From the NCBI GenBank assembly GCA_032358165.1, contig JAALGY010000019.1:1674001-1738000 (forward strand): 64,000 nucleotides of DNA, given 5' to 3'. Every line of letters starts with the position of its first letter. Position 1 is the stretch's first letter. The DNA is from Diplosphaera chodatii. Taxonomy: Eukaryota > Chlorophyta > Trebouxiophyceae > Prasiolales > Stichococcaceae. The translations under genes were made by a program, and so were the position numbers. This document shows, in pieces, positions 44,330 to 56,205 of this stretch. The notes under the pieces were generated by a model that saw only the letters and a program-made list of their open reading frames with translations, did no database searches and had not been told where the DNA came from.

Positions 44330-45376
44330 CTACCCCCGTAACGGCCCACATTATTGTGCTGGCCTGCGGTGCTGCCTTGCTTCGCGATAGCGGACTAGAT
44401 ACTCTGCTTGTGGTTTGAGCACATGTACTGCTTTAGCACCCTGGCATATGCGGCAGCGAGGTGCTGAGCAGCCAGGGTGCACGGTTTTGGTCGGACAAGG
44501 AGATGGAGATGCAACAGGGGTTCGCGCCCGCACCCTGGGGGTGATGTCTGAACCCAGCACTACTGTGCATGTCCACATAGAATGGCGGCAACTGGCGACT
44601 CAAGTGCCGCCAGTGCGTGATGAATGGTGCCACAGCATGTACCTCTCTGCAATTACACTCACTCCCAGCATCAGCCTGCACCATCGTTCTGCCCAACCTG
44701 AAATCCTCGGAAGATGCTACAACACAGATCTCATTGGCTATCATGAGAACCGCATACTATCATGTTACACATCACATACTGTCGGAAGCTCGGAGCCATC
44801 GCAAGGGCTTTCACGCCCGACTTGCTCAAGCTGCTCCACCGCCATCTCGGGCCAGCAGATTCAGGAGCTTCTCACATCACAAGGCACTTGGGCCTACCGG
44901 AGAATATCGCATTGCCTGCGGGAGAGCTTGTTACCGGAGTAATCAGGCCGATCGATATCAGGCTGCAGTTGAAGCGCACCAGGTAGCACGAGTCACCATC
45001 ATATTGATAGATCAAGTGCACCTATGCGCTTCTGATTTCTGAGCTGGACCTTATTCATGAAAAGCGACACGAGCTGCCAAGCCCCACCACTCGGTGTCTC
45101 GCAGGCGGACAGTAGTTTGCCGCCTGATCGGGGTCGGGCGTACAGAGGAAACTCAGTGACTCCTTCACCATGGGTGGCGCTGCTCCGAACACATCTGTGG
45201 GCATTCTGGGTGTGCAGAGCAGCCCAATGCGCCCCTGCATCCACACATCTTTCTCACCAACTGGCAGTGACAGCTTCTCGCTATTAGGCCTGATGTTTAG
45301 CCCGTCCAAGGATGCCTGGTCTCTGAGGGCAGCGCCACACAGCTGTGTGGTGTGAATGACTGCAACGATGTGAGTA
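44330..45376. other. About 1 kb without an assignable gene
   Basis: It lies between the PB1 gene and the first clear exon of glycerol-3-phosphate dehydrogenase. A transit-peptide exon of the latter is expected here. Candidate plus frames include 45170-45355 (Ser/Pro-rich, ATG at 45170) and 44762-44986, but neither can be joined convincingly: the gap from 45355 to 45377 is too short for an intron. I find no RNA gene. Confidence 0.4.
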
Positions 45377-47682
45377 ATGGTAGGTGGAGGCGCATGGGGC
45401 ACAGCACTTGCAGCGCATGCAGCGCGAATGGGCCACGACACCGTGCTATGGGCACGCGAGCCTGAGGTGGTGAAGTCCATCAATGAGCAACACGAGAATA
45501 CCGCCTTCCTGAAGGTGCTGCAGAATCCTGTCGTGCGGCTTGTTCTTATTTCCTGCCACCGACTGCATTCCTGCTACAACACGTGTATGTATGTACTCGT
45601 ATTGTAGCTGTGAACTCTTTGACATGTTGCCTCTAATGATATCTGAGCCATAAGTACTCTTGTTGCCGTGCTGCAGGGGGTGAGAGTCCCAGAGTCGCTG
45701 CGTGCCTCGGGTGACATGGTGGAGGTGGTCAAATCGGCAGAGATCATCCTGGTGGTGGGTTGTGCTGGAGTTCAGCCTTCCCAGCAGGAGACAGGAGCTT
45801 GACAGCCACTCACATTGTACACACTGCACATGACATCTTTTCTGAGGCAGATCATTGCCTACATCTGTGACACGCAGGTCATCCCAACGCCATTTGTTGC
45901 AAAGACCATTGAGCCATTGGCAGATGTCATGACGCCAGAGCAGATACTGGTGTCATGCACCAAGGGCATTCTCAACGACACGCTGGAAACCCCCAACCAG
46001 GTGCTGCGACTGCGTTGGACCCATACAGCTGACATGCACCATGGTCTCTCGAGCCTCCTCTCTGTGGAACCATGTGGTCACTTGCCAGCCAGCAGTTCGG
46101 AGCGCTGGCGTATGCCACGAGGAACACACTGTTGTAGCTTGCAGGCAACAGTGGTCCAGACAGGCTTGGCGTGTGTATGCCCTGCAGTAGCTCGTCCACT
46201 TGAGGTTGTTCCACATACCGCTCTTGTGCTGTGCTGCAGATTCTGCAGCGTGTCCTGCCAGAGTCGCTGCATGGGCGGCTGGCATACCTATCAGGCCCAT
46301 CTTTCGCAGCGGAGGTGGCCCGCGAGCTGCCGACGGTGGTGACCGTTGCTGCACGCGATGATGCTGTGGCCGCTCGCGCGCAGGCGCTGCTTTCAACGCC
46401 GCGCTTCCGCTGCTATCGCACCACTGATGTCGTTGGTAAACACTCATGGGCACATTGCCCCACATAATCGACCCTCTGTTTGGCTGTCCAAGGCACATAG
46501 CGCTTCAGCCATAGGATTTACTTGCAGTCGTGATACCAGCTATCTACAATGTGTGCCGTGGGACTGTACTGTTGCAGCCTGCTGCATGATTTTGCTGCTG
46601 TACAACACGAAGGTGTGGAGCTTGGGGGTGCGCTGAAGAACGTGCTGGCCATCGCCTGCGGCATCAGTGATGGCTTGGGCTTTGGCAACAACGGCCGCGC
46701 TGCGCTCATCACCCGTGGCCTCGCTGAGATGACCCGCCTGGTGCGACATACAGCAACATTTTGTGGCCGCAGTAGTGGGTTGCTTTTCTGGAAATTGGGC
46801 CTTGACGCATTACAGAACAAAGCGCCTAGCGTGACACTGCTGGTGGCTTGTGCACAGGCTGTGGCTGCTGGAGCCCATCCGCTGACGATGCCGGGCCTTG
46901 CGGGCATGGGCGACCTCGTCCTCACCTGCACAGGTCTCCTGGCTAGCGTTTGCAATGCATGCATCAGTGTCAAAGACGTTCTGCATGCTGTCTATTAACA
47001 GCAGCACTAGCACCGGCTACGGACGCAGCAGAAGCTTCACACTGTGGTGCTGCAGGCGACCTGAGCCGCAACCGCACTGTGGGGCTGCGCATCGGCAAGG
47101 GGGAGACGCTGCAGCAAATCACAGACGGCATGACCGCTGTGGCTGAGGGCGTGCTGACCTCCAGGTGACTGCCCACCGACGACAAGCGACTTGGTGCACC
47201 AGCAGCATAGCACGGTTGGCTTGCAAGTGCATGTGCTCGTCTGCCTTGCACCCACCAGGCCGTGTGCTGACCATCAGAAACCTGAGAGGGTGAGCACCTG
47301 GTGCCCTGTGATGGCAGGTCGGCGCACAACCTGGCAAAGAAGCTGGGCGTGGACGCACCCATCATCGAGGGCATCTACCGGGTGATTCACGAGGGCGCCG
47401 ATCCCAAGGCTGTGTGCATTGAGGTACGCGAGGGGTCCACAACGACCCTGACAACCAGCTTCCACACCCGCTGGCTCTGCGGGTGTGGGAGCTCGCAAGG
47501 GCAGGGCGCGACAGCACAGCACAGAGCTGTGTTTGCCCACACCAGTTGCTGACAGAACTATGGTGTTATGCACGAGCTTCTTTGTGGCACATGTGCAGGT
47601 GATGTCGCGTGAGCTGCGGCCAGAGGTGGACGAGGGGACCTTTGCAGCAGCAGCGGTGCTGCCTGGACAGCAAGTTCACTGA
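45377..47682 (+). CDS. NAD-dependent glycerol-3-phosphate dehydrogenase
   Basis: It interconverts dihydroxyacetone phosphate and glycerol 3-phosphate, feeding glycerolipid and glycerol synthesis. Exons with agreeing phases include 45377-45514, about 45677-45751, 45878-45999, about 46240-46437, 46613-46740, 46858-46933, 47056-47164, 47318-47423 and 47599-47682. Motifs in order are the Rossmann loop [79 protein letters not shown] with the catalytic Lys, [48 protein letters not shown] and [14 protein letters not shown]. This is the bacterial GpsA-like single-domain type, as in plant plastid enzymes. The first strand (usually KVxVVG) is cut short at the proposed ATG, and the codon two upstream is TGA. 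An upstream exon carrying a transit peptide is therefore likely but not found. No phosphoserine-phosphatase-like domain was seen upstream. Confidence 0.9.
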
Positions 47683-48036
47683 GCATGAGGACCTCTGCAT
47701 GCCGAGGGAAGTGAGACTCAGCAGGATGTGACAGGGGGTCTGGGGAGAAAGAGGTCAAAGGCAGTTCTGAGTTCAGTACGCTGTAGGGAGGACGTTGGAC
47801 CGCCGGAGATAGCATGTCCTGGGAGAACTGAGTGATAGTGTTGCAAAGATGACGAGACGAGATGTTTTACACATGTGTAACGAGCAGCGCACACATGCGA
47901 GCCACCAATAGCGTCTTCATGGCCAGCTTGATGTCTCTGGAGTTGCCTGCATACGCCATGACTGCCGCCCTGCCATTCCTCCCCCACGAGTATCTACACA
48001 GCCAGCATCCCGCCAGCTGGCCATCGCCTTCGCCGC
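47683..48036. other. Convergent 3' intergenic region
   Basis: It separates the stop of glycerol-3-phosphate dehydrogenase (+) and the stop of eL31 (-). No further feature is seen. Confidence 0.5.
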
Positions 48037-48985
48037 TCAGGCGCTCTCGATCGTGATGTTCGTCTTGCCCTTGAACGTCTGATCGTCTGACACCGTCACA
48101 TACGAGTACAGCTCCTCCTACAGGACACGGTAAAAAGCATCCAGTCGCTCCTTCGCATGTGCCAGGCGCACCACATGCTCTGAAGTCCAGATCCCACCAT
48201 GTGCACGTTCAAACGCTGTTATGCTGTCACATCCCAGTAAGTATTCATGTGCGAAGATCTGAATGGGGGGGCACCTTGGCATCCTCGTCATCGTTGCGCC
48301 GCCGGGAGATCTGGATGCGCAGCCGTGTGGGCACATTCCTGACGCCCTGCAGAGCGATGACAAGCAGCTAAGTTACCGTCTGCCCGAGGTCAGCTGTGTC
48401 TGTAGGTGGATGCCAGCACAGTGGTGGCTGAGCCCAAGAGAAGTCTTGCAAAAAACCAGCTGCCGCCTGCGGCTCTGAGCAGCAGAGCGCCTGATGCCTG
48501 CTGACCAGCTGATGCCTGCTGAGCGCAGAATGCTGACCAGCTAAACAAGCGAGCCCTCATCCGGTTTATCTGCCGCCACAGCTGCTCCTCGTGCTGCCTG
48601 CCGCCCTTTGCAAAGCTGCCTGCTGAAGCATGTGATGCTACACATGCAGCTGCAAGCGGTGGTCGCGCCAGATCCGCTGTGGCTGCTCAGTGAGGCTTGC
48701 TGATGTCTCGCGGACCCCGAAGCTACAATCTGCACACTGCAGGCAGGCTACTGCGTCAGTCCACCGCCAGCGGCAACTCACCCGGCTCCACACAACCTTG
48801 TTCAGCTTGACGTCCAGCCGCACGTCCTTGGTGCCCATCGCCTTCTGCGCAAACTTGCGGATCTCCTTCACGGCCAGCGGCGCCCGCTTCTTGAAGTTGG
48901 TGTCATGCAGCCGCTTGTGCAGGTTGACGGTATACTCCCGAGTCACGGTGTCCTTGGAGCGGCTGCTCTTCTTGCCGCCCACCAT
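48037..48985 (-). CDS. RPL31: Large-subunit ribosomal protein eL31
   Basis: eL31 lies at the rim of the peptide exit tunnel of the cytosolic 60S subunit. Three exons give 118 residues, the normal size. Exon 1 (start 48985) is [61 protein letters not shown]. Exon 2 is [24 protein letters not shown] (near 48359-48288). Exon 3 is [17 protein letters not shown] to IESA (stop 48037). The blocks [25 protein letters not shown] and [14 protein letters not shown] are diagnostic. The ATG directly follows an acceptor-like CATCCAG, so an intron in the 5' leader is likely, as is common for ribosomal protein genes. The first intron is long for this region (about 420 bases) and holds a short repeat. Confidence 0.93.
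48491..48540. repeat. Short degenerate tandem repeat in an eL31 intron
   Basis: CTGATGCCTGCTGA occurs at 48491 and again at 48509, and a partial third unit (AATGCTGACCAG) ends at 48540. It lies inside the first intron of eL31. Confidence 0.75.
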
Positions 48986-49745
48986 CTGGATGTTTGACAG
49001 ACGCAGTGGGCTGAGTTGCTGCAGCCACGCAAACAGCTGGAGCCCATTGCAGGAGGGCATGCACATCCCCTCCAGCTCAGCTCGCCACAGTGTTGCATGG
49101 TGCATGTAGCACAGGTGCAGGCGCCAGTGCTCACCTTGACGGACCTCGCCAACCCGCAGCAGGTTGCACGCCGGGTCGCGCGTGGAAGAGGCCGCAGCAA
49201 CGCCGAAGGGTGCGACCTTGCGGGGCGGTGGCCTAAACCCTGCAGCCAATCACGCTAGCTGGGTTAGGCGTCGGCTAAAAGAGGGCACTGCGGACTGCAC
49301 AGGTAGACCGGGACCGCAGTCTTGGCTACATCCTGCGCGTTTGCAATAGTGATCATACAGCCCTGCGGTCGGTAACAGTGTTCAACCGGCTTTCGTTGCT
49401 GTTTTGAAGCTGTGCATGTTTGGTTGCCTTGCCAGCTCACTTCCGTGACAGTTTGCTCGGAGGACAAAGTTGTATAGCTGGTAAGCAAGATCCACCCTGG
49501 GAGTGTACACGACGATCACCTTGACTGCTGTCGTGCACCGCGCATCAGCGCGGGCCTGAAGAGACGGCAATCTGTAGCGTACCAGCCGCCGCAGCAGTGT
49601 GGCAGGCAACGTTGCCGGCTTGATGCTGTGCCGTTGCCAGAGAGGGTAGCTGGATCGAGCATCAGCTGCAGGTTAACGCCAGCTCTTGTACAGCAGTCAG
49701 GTTTGTGCGACATCTACTGCCTGCACCCTGCACAGCTCCCGCGGC
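48986..49745. promoter_or_regulatory. Divergent promoter region between eL31 (-) and NIP7 (+)
   Basis: Two ribosome-related genes face away from each other over 760 bases. Part of it, near the eL31 side, is probably a leader intron. A shared promoter is inferred from layout only; no specific element was recognised. Confidence 0.45.
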
Positions 49746-50958
49746 ATGCGACCTCTTACAGAAGAGGTCAGTCGGACGGTCTGCACATATCTCTGCGTTC
49801 AACGTGCACACCGTATGACGTTGCTGTTAGAAGCGACGGTTCCAAAAGCATGTATCTCATCACGCTGCATGTCGACCGAAGTAACCTGACGACGCCCTGC
49901 TGTCAACTGCAGGAGACGAAGCAGGTGTTCGAGAAGCTGTACAAGTACATCGGCAAGGACATCAAGACGCTCATCGACCGCACCGATGCGTCATACGTCA
50001 TCCGGCTCCAGCGCAACCGGGTGTTCTATGTGCGGGAGGACATCATGCGGCGGGCTACAAATGTGAGTTCTGCCCCTCCGAGCGACATGCACCTGATCCC
50101 ATCGGGATGGAAAACATTTTTTTTCAGCCTTGCCACAGCGCCGTGTCTCTGACTTGTCACTGCCCCCACGCAGGTTGCGCGAGACAAGCTGATCTCGCTG
50201 GGCAGCTGCATTGGGAAGTTCACGCACTCCGACAAGTTTCGTCTGGGTGTTGGGGCCCTCGACATACTGTCACAATATGCGAAGTACAAGGTTTGGGTGC
50301 GGCCCTCGGCTGAGATGCAGTTCCTGTACGGCAACCATGTGCTGAAGTCGGGGCTGGGCCGCATCACCGAGGGCACGCCTGCGTACACTGGCGTGGTGCG
50401 CTTCCATGCTGTCAGCAACAATATATAGCTGATCGCCATCTGTGCCTCCACCAGGCGCTGGTTGAGGCGCCCTGCCCGCTCCCGCTCCTCTCGCAGACGT
50501 GCAGTGGCCTGCTAAAGTTCGCATCAGCATGCAGGACTAGCTCAGTGTCCCGCTGAGCAGCAGGCTTGCGGCATTCGCAGGGCAGTGTGTGTAGTGGCGC
50601 CATCTTGCACGCCCGAATATGCAGCACATGACATCGTGATGTTGCGTTGCGCCAGGTCGTCTATTCGATGACAGATGTGCCGCTTGGCTTTGGCACCACA
50701 GCCAAGAGCACAACAGACGCTCGCAGCATGGATCCAGGCGGCATTGTGGTGCGCTGCTCCTGCTTGCTGCTCGATTGTGGCACATTGTCAATCTTCCCAT
50801 GCATTGCTGTCATCAGTACACTGCTAGGTTCGGCACTGTGCTTTGGTGGTGCAACCAGCTACATTCCAAGTCATTGCCTAATGGCGACATATTCTGCGCC
50901 ACAGGTGTTCCATCAGTCCGATGTGGGCGAGTACCTGCGGTCAGAGGACGACCTCTGA
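49746..50958 (+). CDS. NIP7: NIP7, 60S ribosome biogenesis factor
   Basis: NIP7 binds pre-rRNA through a C-terminal PUA domain and is needed for 27S pre-rRNA processing and 60S assembly. Five exons (49746-49766, 49913-50062, 50174-50395, 50656-50748, 50905-50958), all in phase 0, give 179 residues, the family length. The tiny first exon encodes MRPLTEE, the universal NIP7 start. Next come [116 protein letters not shown], then [34 protein letters not shown] and VFHQ.D.GEY-R-E-- are hallmarks of the PUA region. The 21-base coding exon is easy for gene finders to miss. Confidence 0.97.
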
Positions 50959-51326
50959 CAGCACCTCGTGACTGTAGCACTGTCGTGCTCGCTGTCAATG
51001 ATGGGGCGTATGTGGCAATGCATGTTGGCCTTGTTTAAGGCCCGTGTTTGGTTTCTGTGTGCTCCGGGGAGCCAGTGTGTTTGCGGTATTTGCGATGTTG
51101 TTGTATGGATCACATCACATGGCACATGATCGCGTTAGGTTCAGCTGCCCTCGCCTGAACCCGCATGCGATGGGTCATTAATCAGTGTTGGTCCCTTGTT
51201 GCACTGAGACTGTAGCGTTGACCATAATGTTCGATGTCAAATCAAAATGCGCTGTTGCCGTTTAGATGTAAACCTGATGCCCTCTGGAGTTATCCACAGC
51301 ATCGCTCTGCTGAAAGAATCATCTGA
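50959..51326. other. Convergent 3' intergenic region
   Basis: It lies between the NIP7 stop (+) and the isoamylase stop (-). It is AT-richer, as expected for 3' untranslated sequence. No other feature is seen. Confidence 0.5.
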
Positions 51327-54300
51327 TCAGCTGCCGAGCGGCGCTGCGTCTGGTGCGCTGCCATCTGCCAGCCCTTGAGCCTGCAGCGGCCCTGATACTG
51401 CCTCCAGCACCAGCGCGCTCTTCGGCTGCAGGTAGTAGTCTGGGCCCGACAACTGCACGCCGCAGTCGGTTGCTGCATCGCTGGGCGCTGGCCGGCCTGC
51501 AGTGGTATTACCATCAGGTGAGTCGTTTACGCAGGATATCGGACGCCCATTCTCATTGTGATCTGACACCAGGCCAGCTACTTGCAAGTAGGCTGTACAC
51601 AGCTTGTGGAAGGTGCCTATCGAATGGCACACCTGTGTCGACGACCACATGCCAAGAGGTGCCGGCGGGCGGCGGCGGGAGCGAGGTGCCCTCGGTGCCG
51701 CCCGCGGCGCTCAGCCCAACAAACAGTGCCCGGCTGCCGCCGTCGCTCAGCGAGAACGCGAGGTGCCCGCGGCCGCCGTCCCAGTCGGGCTGTGAGCCTG
51801 CAGACATGCAGCAGCACTTCACGCGCAGTCCCCCAAAGGCCGTTCCCCACGTCGCAGATGTGGCAATCTGCCGGAAACAGCCGCAAGCACTCCCGGTGGC
51901 ATGCTGTCACCAGGGATTGACGTCAGACCCTGTGTGTGAGGGAGCAGTGGACATGCACACACGAGGCGCTCCATGGCACACCTGGGCCGGCGCCATGCCA
52001 CTGCAGGGGCGCCGCCTCCGCGGGCCGCCGCGGCTGCAGCAGGTCCAGGTACCGGCGCCGGATGCCCGCGAGCACGCCGACAAAGCGCGCCAGCGCCTCC
52101 TCGCCAATCTCGTCCTGCAGCATGATGGACAGACGTGCTAAAGTATGACACATCTTCACCAGAGGCTGGACACACTTATGGGGTTGCTTTGCCAATAGCA
52201 CGCCGGCGGGCAGAGTAATGCACATCATAAGCTCTACATCTGTCGAGTCACCTGAGATAAGCAGGGTGTGCCGCGCGACAGCATCACCGCCACAAGCAAG
52301 GACCTCGCAAAGGCATCCTGATGGCTGGCGCACCCGTCTGCAAGTCAGCGAGGTCGTCATCAGCCAGCGCAGATGGCTTGCAGATCAGCCGCACATCAGC
52401 TGTCGGGGGCTTGGGGGCTGCAGGCGTGTGAGTGGTTTCCCACATGGACCAATCACCGACCAGCACACATGACAGGAGCTCACATCCTGGGTCCTGGTGT
52501 GGCGGGAAGTTCCACAGCGAGTCATCGACCGCCTTGCGCAGCCGCCGGGCATCGGTCCGCATCGCACTGACCGTGTTGATGCACGCGGCAGCGGGCCGTG
52601 GCGCAGCCAGGTTCCCAGGCAGCCCAGCATCTGCCGCTGCTGCCTCGAAGACACCTGGACTGCCGGCCAGGCGCTCTGCTGCTGCCTGCAGGTTTGGGCC
52701 GCCCACACCTGTGCAGGCACAACCACGACAGGGTGATGTAAGCGAGGTTTCACGAGCACGAGCACTCCAGCACTGGACAGTGTGACTATCATCGCACTAG
52801 GCATGACAGCACAGCCTGCAAGCCCCGGTCCTATCATAACAGTTCTGATGGCATGCACAGCCTCACCCTCGGCTAGGAACCGAATGACGTCTGCCGCAAA
52901 GCCTGCCGGCCGCTCAGACCAGGTGCCCCAATGGGGGAAGCCCCGGCTGCCCGACCGTGGCAACAGTGCCGTGTCTGCGGGCGCGGCCACGATGCGGCGG
53001 TCTGCCAACACTGGATCTGCTGCAATCTCATGGGCAAGTGGCGGCGCGTCCAAAACCGTGCCATCACGATCTGCAGCCCAGGCACAGAGGGGTCACCTGC
53101 GCTCACACAGCCCCAATCCTCCGGCATGCCTGTATCTCACACGAACCTCCTAAAGCTTGGAGGGCATTGCCACCACTGTGCTTCGACTTACCGTGTGTCA
53201 GCGCCTCAGCGTTCAGGAATGCAAAGCCATCGAAGCGGTAGTCCTGCACCCAGAGCCGCAGACTGTCCACGATCAGGCGCCGCACAACCGCATGCCCGCA
53301 GTTCAGAACGCCGTTGCCCCTGTTGTCAGTGGGACACATCCTGGAAGGTCAGGTGCTGTTGCCAGCTGGCTATTGCACATTTGTGTCCAGTAAGTTCGGG
53401 CAGTCAAGTGAAAGCACCAGCAATAAGAAGTGTCAGAAGCGCACCTGTAGTAGATGTCTCCATCAAGACCTAACAACGAGGATGGATTCCGGCTGTCTGA
53501 CTGCCCTTCTGCTGTGAAGCAGTACTGCACCTGCAACATGCCAATGCACAAGCTGTAATGTAATGTTGGACACAGATAGAATATCGTCTGCGTCCATGCA
53601 GGCCACACAGGAAGGCTGTGAACACAGCAGCACTGAAAACAAGAGGCGCTCATGGCATCGCATGGGCTGAGCGAATTTTGGCACATGTACATGCTCACCT
53701 GCATGATGACTGAGAGGCCTGCTGCATGTAGGCCAGCCACCAGCTGCCGCAGCTCGCGTGCCGGCGCAAGAGGGTCGGAACCCACTGCAAGCGATGGCTC
53801 TGGCGCAAAGAAGCTGAGGGGCGCCTGACCGCCAGGACCCAACCCTGCAGAAGCAGACATAGATGGCAGCATATGAAGCAGCCGCAAGACCATAGATGTC
53901 GTGTGCTGCGAGTATCGACCTGAATCAGGACGGAGGCCGCTGCTCCGTGATGTTCAGTGCACCTGTGCCGCTGGCTGCTAAGGGCCGCAGCATGACGGTG
54001 GTTGCGCCACAGCTTTGGATGTGCTGCAGCCGGTCCAACACCCCCAGCATCTTCCCCTGTCGACAGCCAGTGGCAACGATGCTCGGCGTGATCATGCACT
54101 CCTACTGCAGTGTGCAGGTCTACGACAGAGGCTGCTGCGCCAGGCATAGCAAGCGGGAGGCGACCATGTAGGCGGTCAGAGGACGCTTCCGCACCTCTTC
54201 AGAGAAAGTGGCCACGTCAACCTCTACTACAAACTCATCAGCTGGCAGTCGGGCCGCACGCCGACGTGGGGTGCCACTCCACTCCGGGGCATCCAGCAGG

Positions 54301-56184
54301 CATGCGAGGCTACCGAGCACAACGGCATTTGGGTCCGTCCGCCCTCCTGCCTTTGCAATGTTGGGCGCCACAGTCTGCAGGTGTGTGACAGGCTGCGGGT
54401 TACAGGCGATCGTAGCTGTACTTTTGGATGTTGCTGACTATGCTGAGATTCAGATTCTGCCTGTCCCATGCAGAGGGTCACCTGCACGCCGTCAGGCAGG
54501 CTGCTGTGCACCACTGCTCTGCAGTAGGGATCGAGCATGACCTGGCCTGCAGTACACCACACAACATCTTTTGTTGTGTGGTACATACACGACAGCTGTG
54601 GGCTGCATGCAGAAACTATTCAGGGTCATGCCCACTGCCGTGCCGCAGCATGATGCTCTACATGCCTGGGTAGAAGCGGCTGATGTCAGCTGCGTCTGCA
54701 CGCCAGCCATATGCAAGGCTGCCAATGTTCCGCAGGCCCTCCACCATGATGTGCCAGGCATCACCTAGCTTGCACGACAACTCGACATCAGTCTTCGACA
54801 CGAGGTCCTACAGTTGGCCGGGGGGCAGCAGACGCTCAGCCCCTGTGGGAGTGGCTTCAGGGTAGCACCCTTTCAGCATTGCTACATGTGCATTTATCAG
54901 GGTGGATGGGCTGGGTGCCAAGCCAGACCTGTCCTGTTGACAGCAGGGTCCAGCGCTATCTCCATGTAGCCGCCCTTCTCGCCGCCGGTGCGCTGCAGGC
55001 ACAGTGCTACTGACACTGCCTCGCGTGAGCGCACGCAGAAGTTGACGGCGGAGTCACCGGCCGGGTCAGACCCTGCCCTGATTGTTGGGCCTGCAGCGAA
55101 GTGCCATGTCAAACTGGCAGGGCTTCGGACTCACAGCTGCTAAGCAATCACCTGTTCACAGTGTGTTTCCACAATGATTTCTGCAGGGTTACTCATGCTT
55201 TGCTGCTCTATTCTTTAAAGCAAAGTGAAGCATGTTGAGAGCTCACCGAGAACTGAAGGGCTGCCTTGCTGCATGCCGATGAGCAGTATGAAAGATTTTC
55301 CCTCTCGTGTGCGCAGTATGGCGTCCCCACTGCTGCCTGCAACAGAAATACCGAACACCATCAACGATGCGGACGGTGCAGCAAGTTTGGCATGCAGCTT
55401 GCATTCTTGCTGCTGGCACGAGGGGCAGCTGACACTGCACGACACACAGCGCACCTGGCACTGCCACAGAGAATGCCAGCGTCAGCGGCGCCAGGTCTGC
55501 ACTGAACGTCAGCTGGATCTGGTGGCCGCCGCCAGGTGCAGCAGTGAAGGGCGATCGCATGCCGGCGCTGCTCGTGGGCTCGCTGCCTTTGGGGACGACG
55601 CTCTTGGGGTGGAACCACTTTGCAGGCGAAGTTCTGTACACACCCCTGCATCACCCAGGCTGCATGACATCAGCGTGGAATCCCAGAGCCTCCGCTTGGC
55701 ACAGGGTTGGGACCACAGCAATGCAACCGCAGCGCACCATTGAAGCTGTGGAGCACTGTCAGCTGAAGCGGCCTCCACTGGCAGCGTGATGGTAGCGATG
55801 AAGTTTTTCCCGCTCCGCTCGACCGTGCTCACCAGCTGCGGAGCAGCATGCATGGGCTGTGACACGCCTGCTGTGGCCCTGTTATGCACTCGAGGTCATC
55901 ATGAATCGAGCGTCGTCACACAGGTGCGATCTGCTGCAACCCACCTGCACGTCTGGTCCCAGTGACGTCTGGTGTCGGTACCAGGCCGCTCCAGGAGCTG
56001 TGGCCGCAGCCTGCCTGCTGGGCGCCTGTGCACTGGCGGTGGAGCAGCGAACAGGCCGACGGTGGCGCAACCATGCTGACGAGTGGCGGGTACGTCGGAA
56101 GGGCGCCGGGATGGCAGACGGCCGTGGCAGGCTGGACAGCGCCGCATGCGATCCACGCACTCCATCGATGCTCCTGATCCGCAT
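51327..56184 (-). CDS. ISA2: ISA2-like isoamylase, non-catalytic starch-debranching subunit
   Basis: ISA2 has no activity of its own; it partners ISA1 in trimming pre-amylopectin in the plastid. The start at 56184 opens a basic, Arg/Ser/Pro-rich leader fitting a transit peptide (an in-frame ATG also lies at 56205). Two N-terminal modules follow (VERSGKNFIATITLPVEA; WFHPKSVVPKGSEP), then the glycan-binding fold PTIRAGSDPAGDSAVNFCV and ALDPAVNRTG. The barrel follows: VMLDPYCRAVV, DEFVVEVDV, MLGVLDRLQHIQSCGATTVM, LRQLVAGLHAAGLSVIM, GNGVLNCGHAVVRRLIVDSL, WVQDYRFDGFAFLNAEALTH (near 53200). The active isoamylase motif GFRFD reads GFAFL here, so the nucleophile Asp is lost. IVAAPADT (near 52980) lacks the acid/base Glu. 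GFPHWGTWSE matches FPHW-RW-E of isoamylases. RRYLDLLQ and DYYLQPKSALVLEA belong to the C-terminal sandwich. It resembles land-plant ISA2, which reads GFCFIN at the same place. Confidence 0.85.
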
Positions 56185-56205
56185 GCGACCGGCCTGTGCA
56201 GACAT

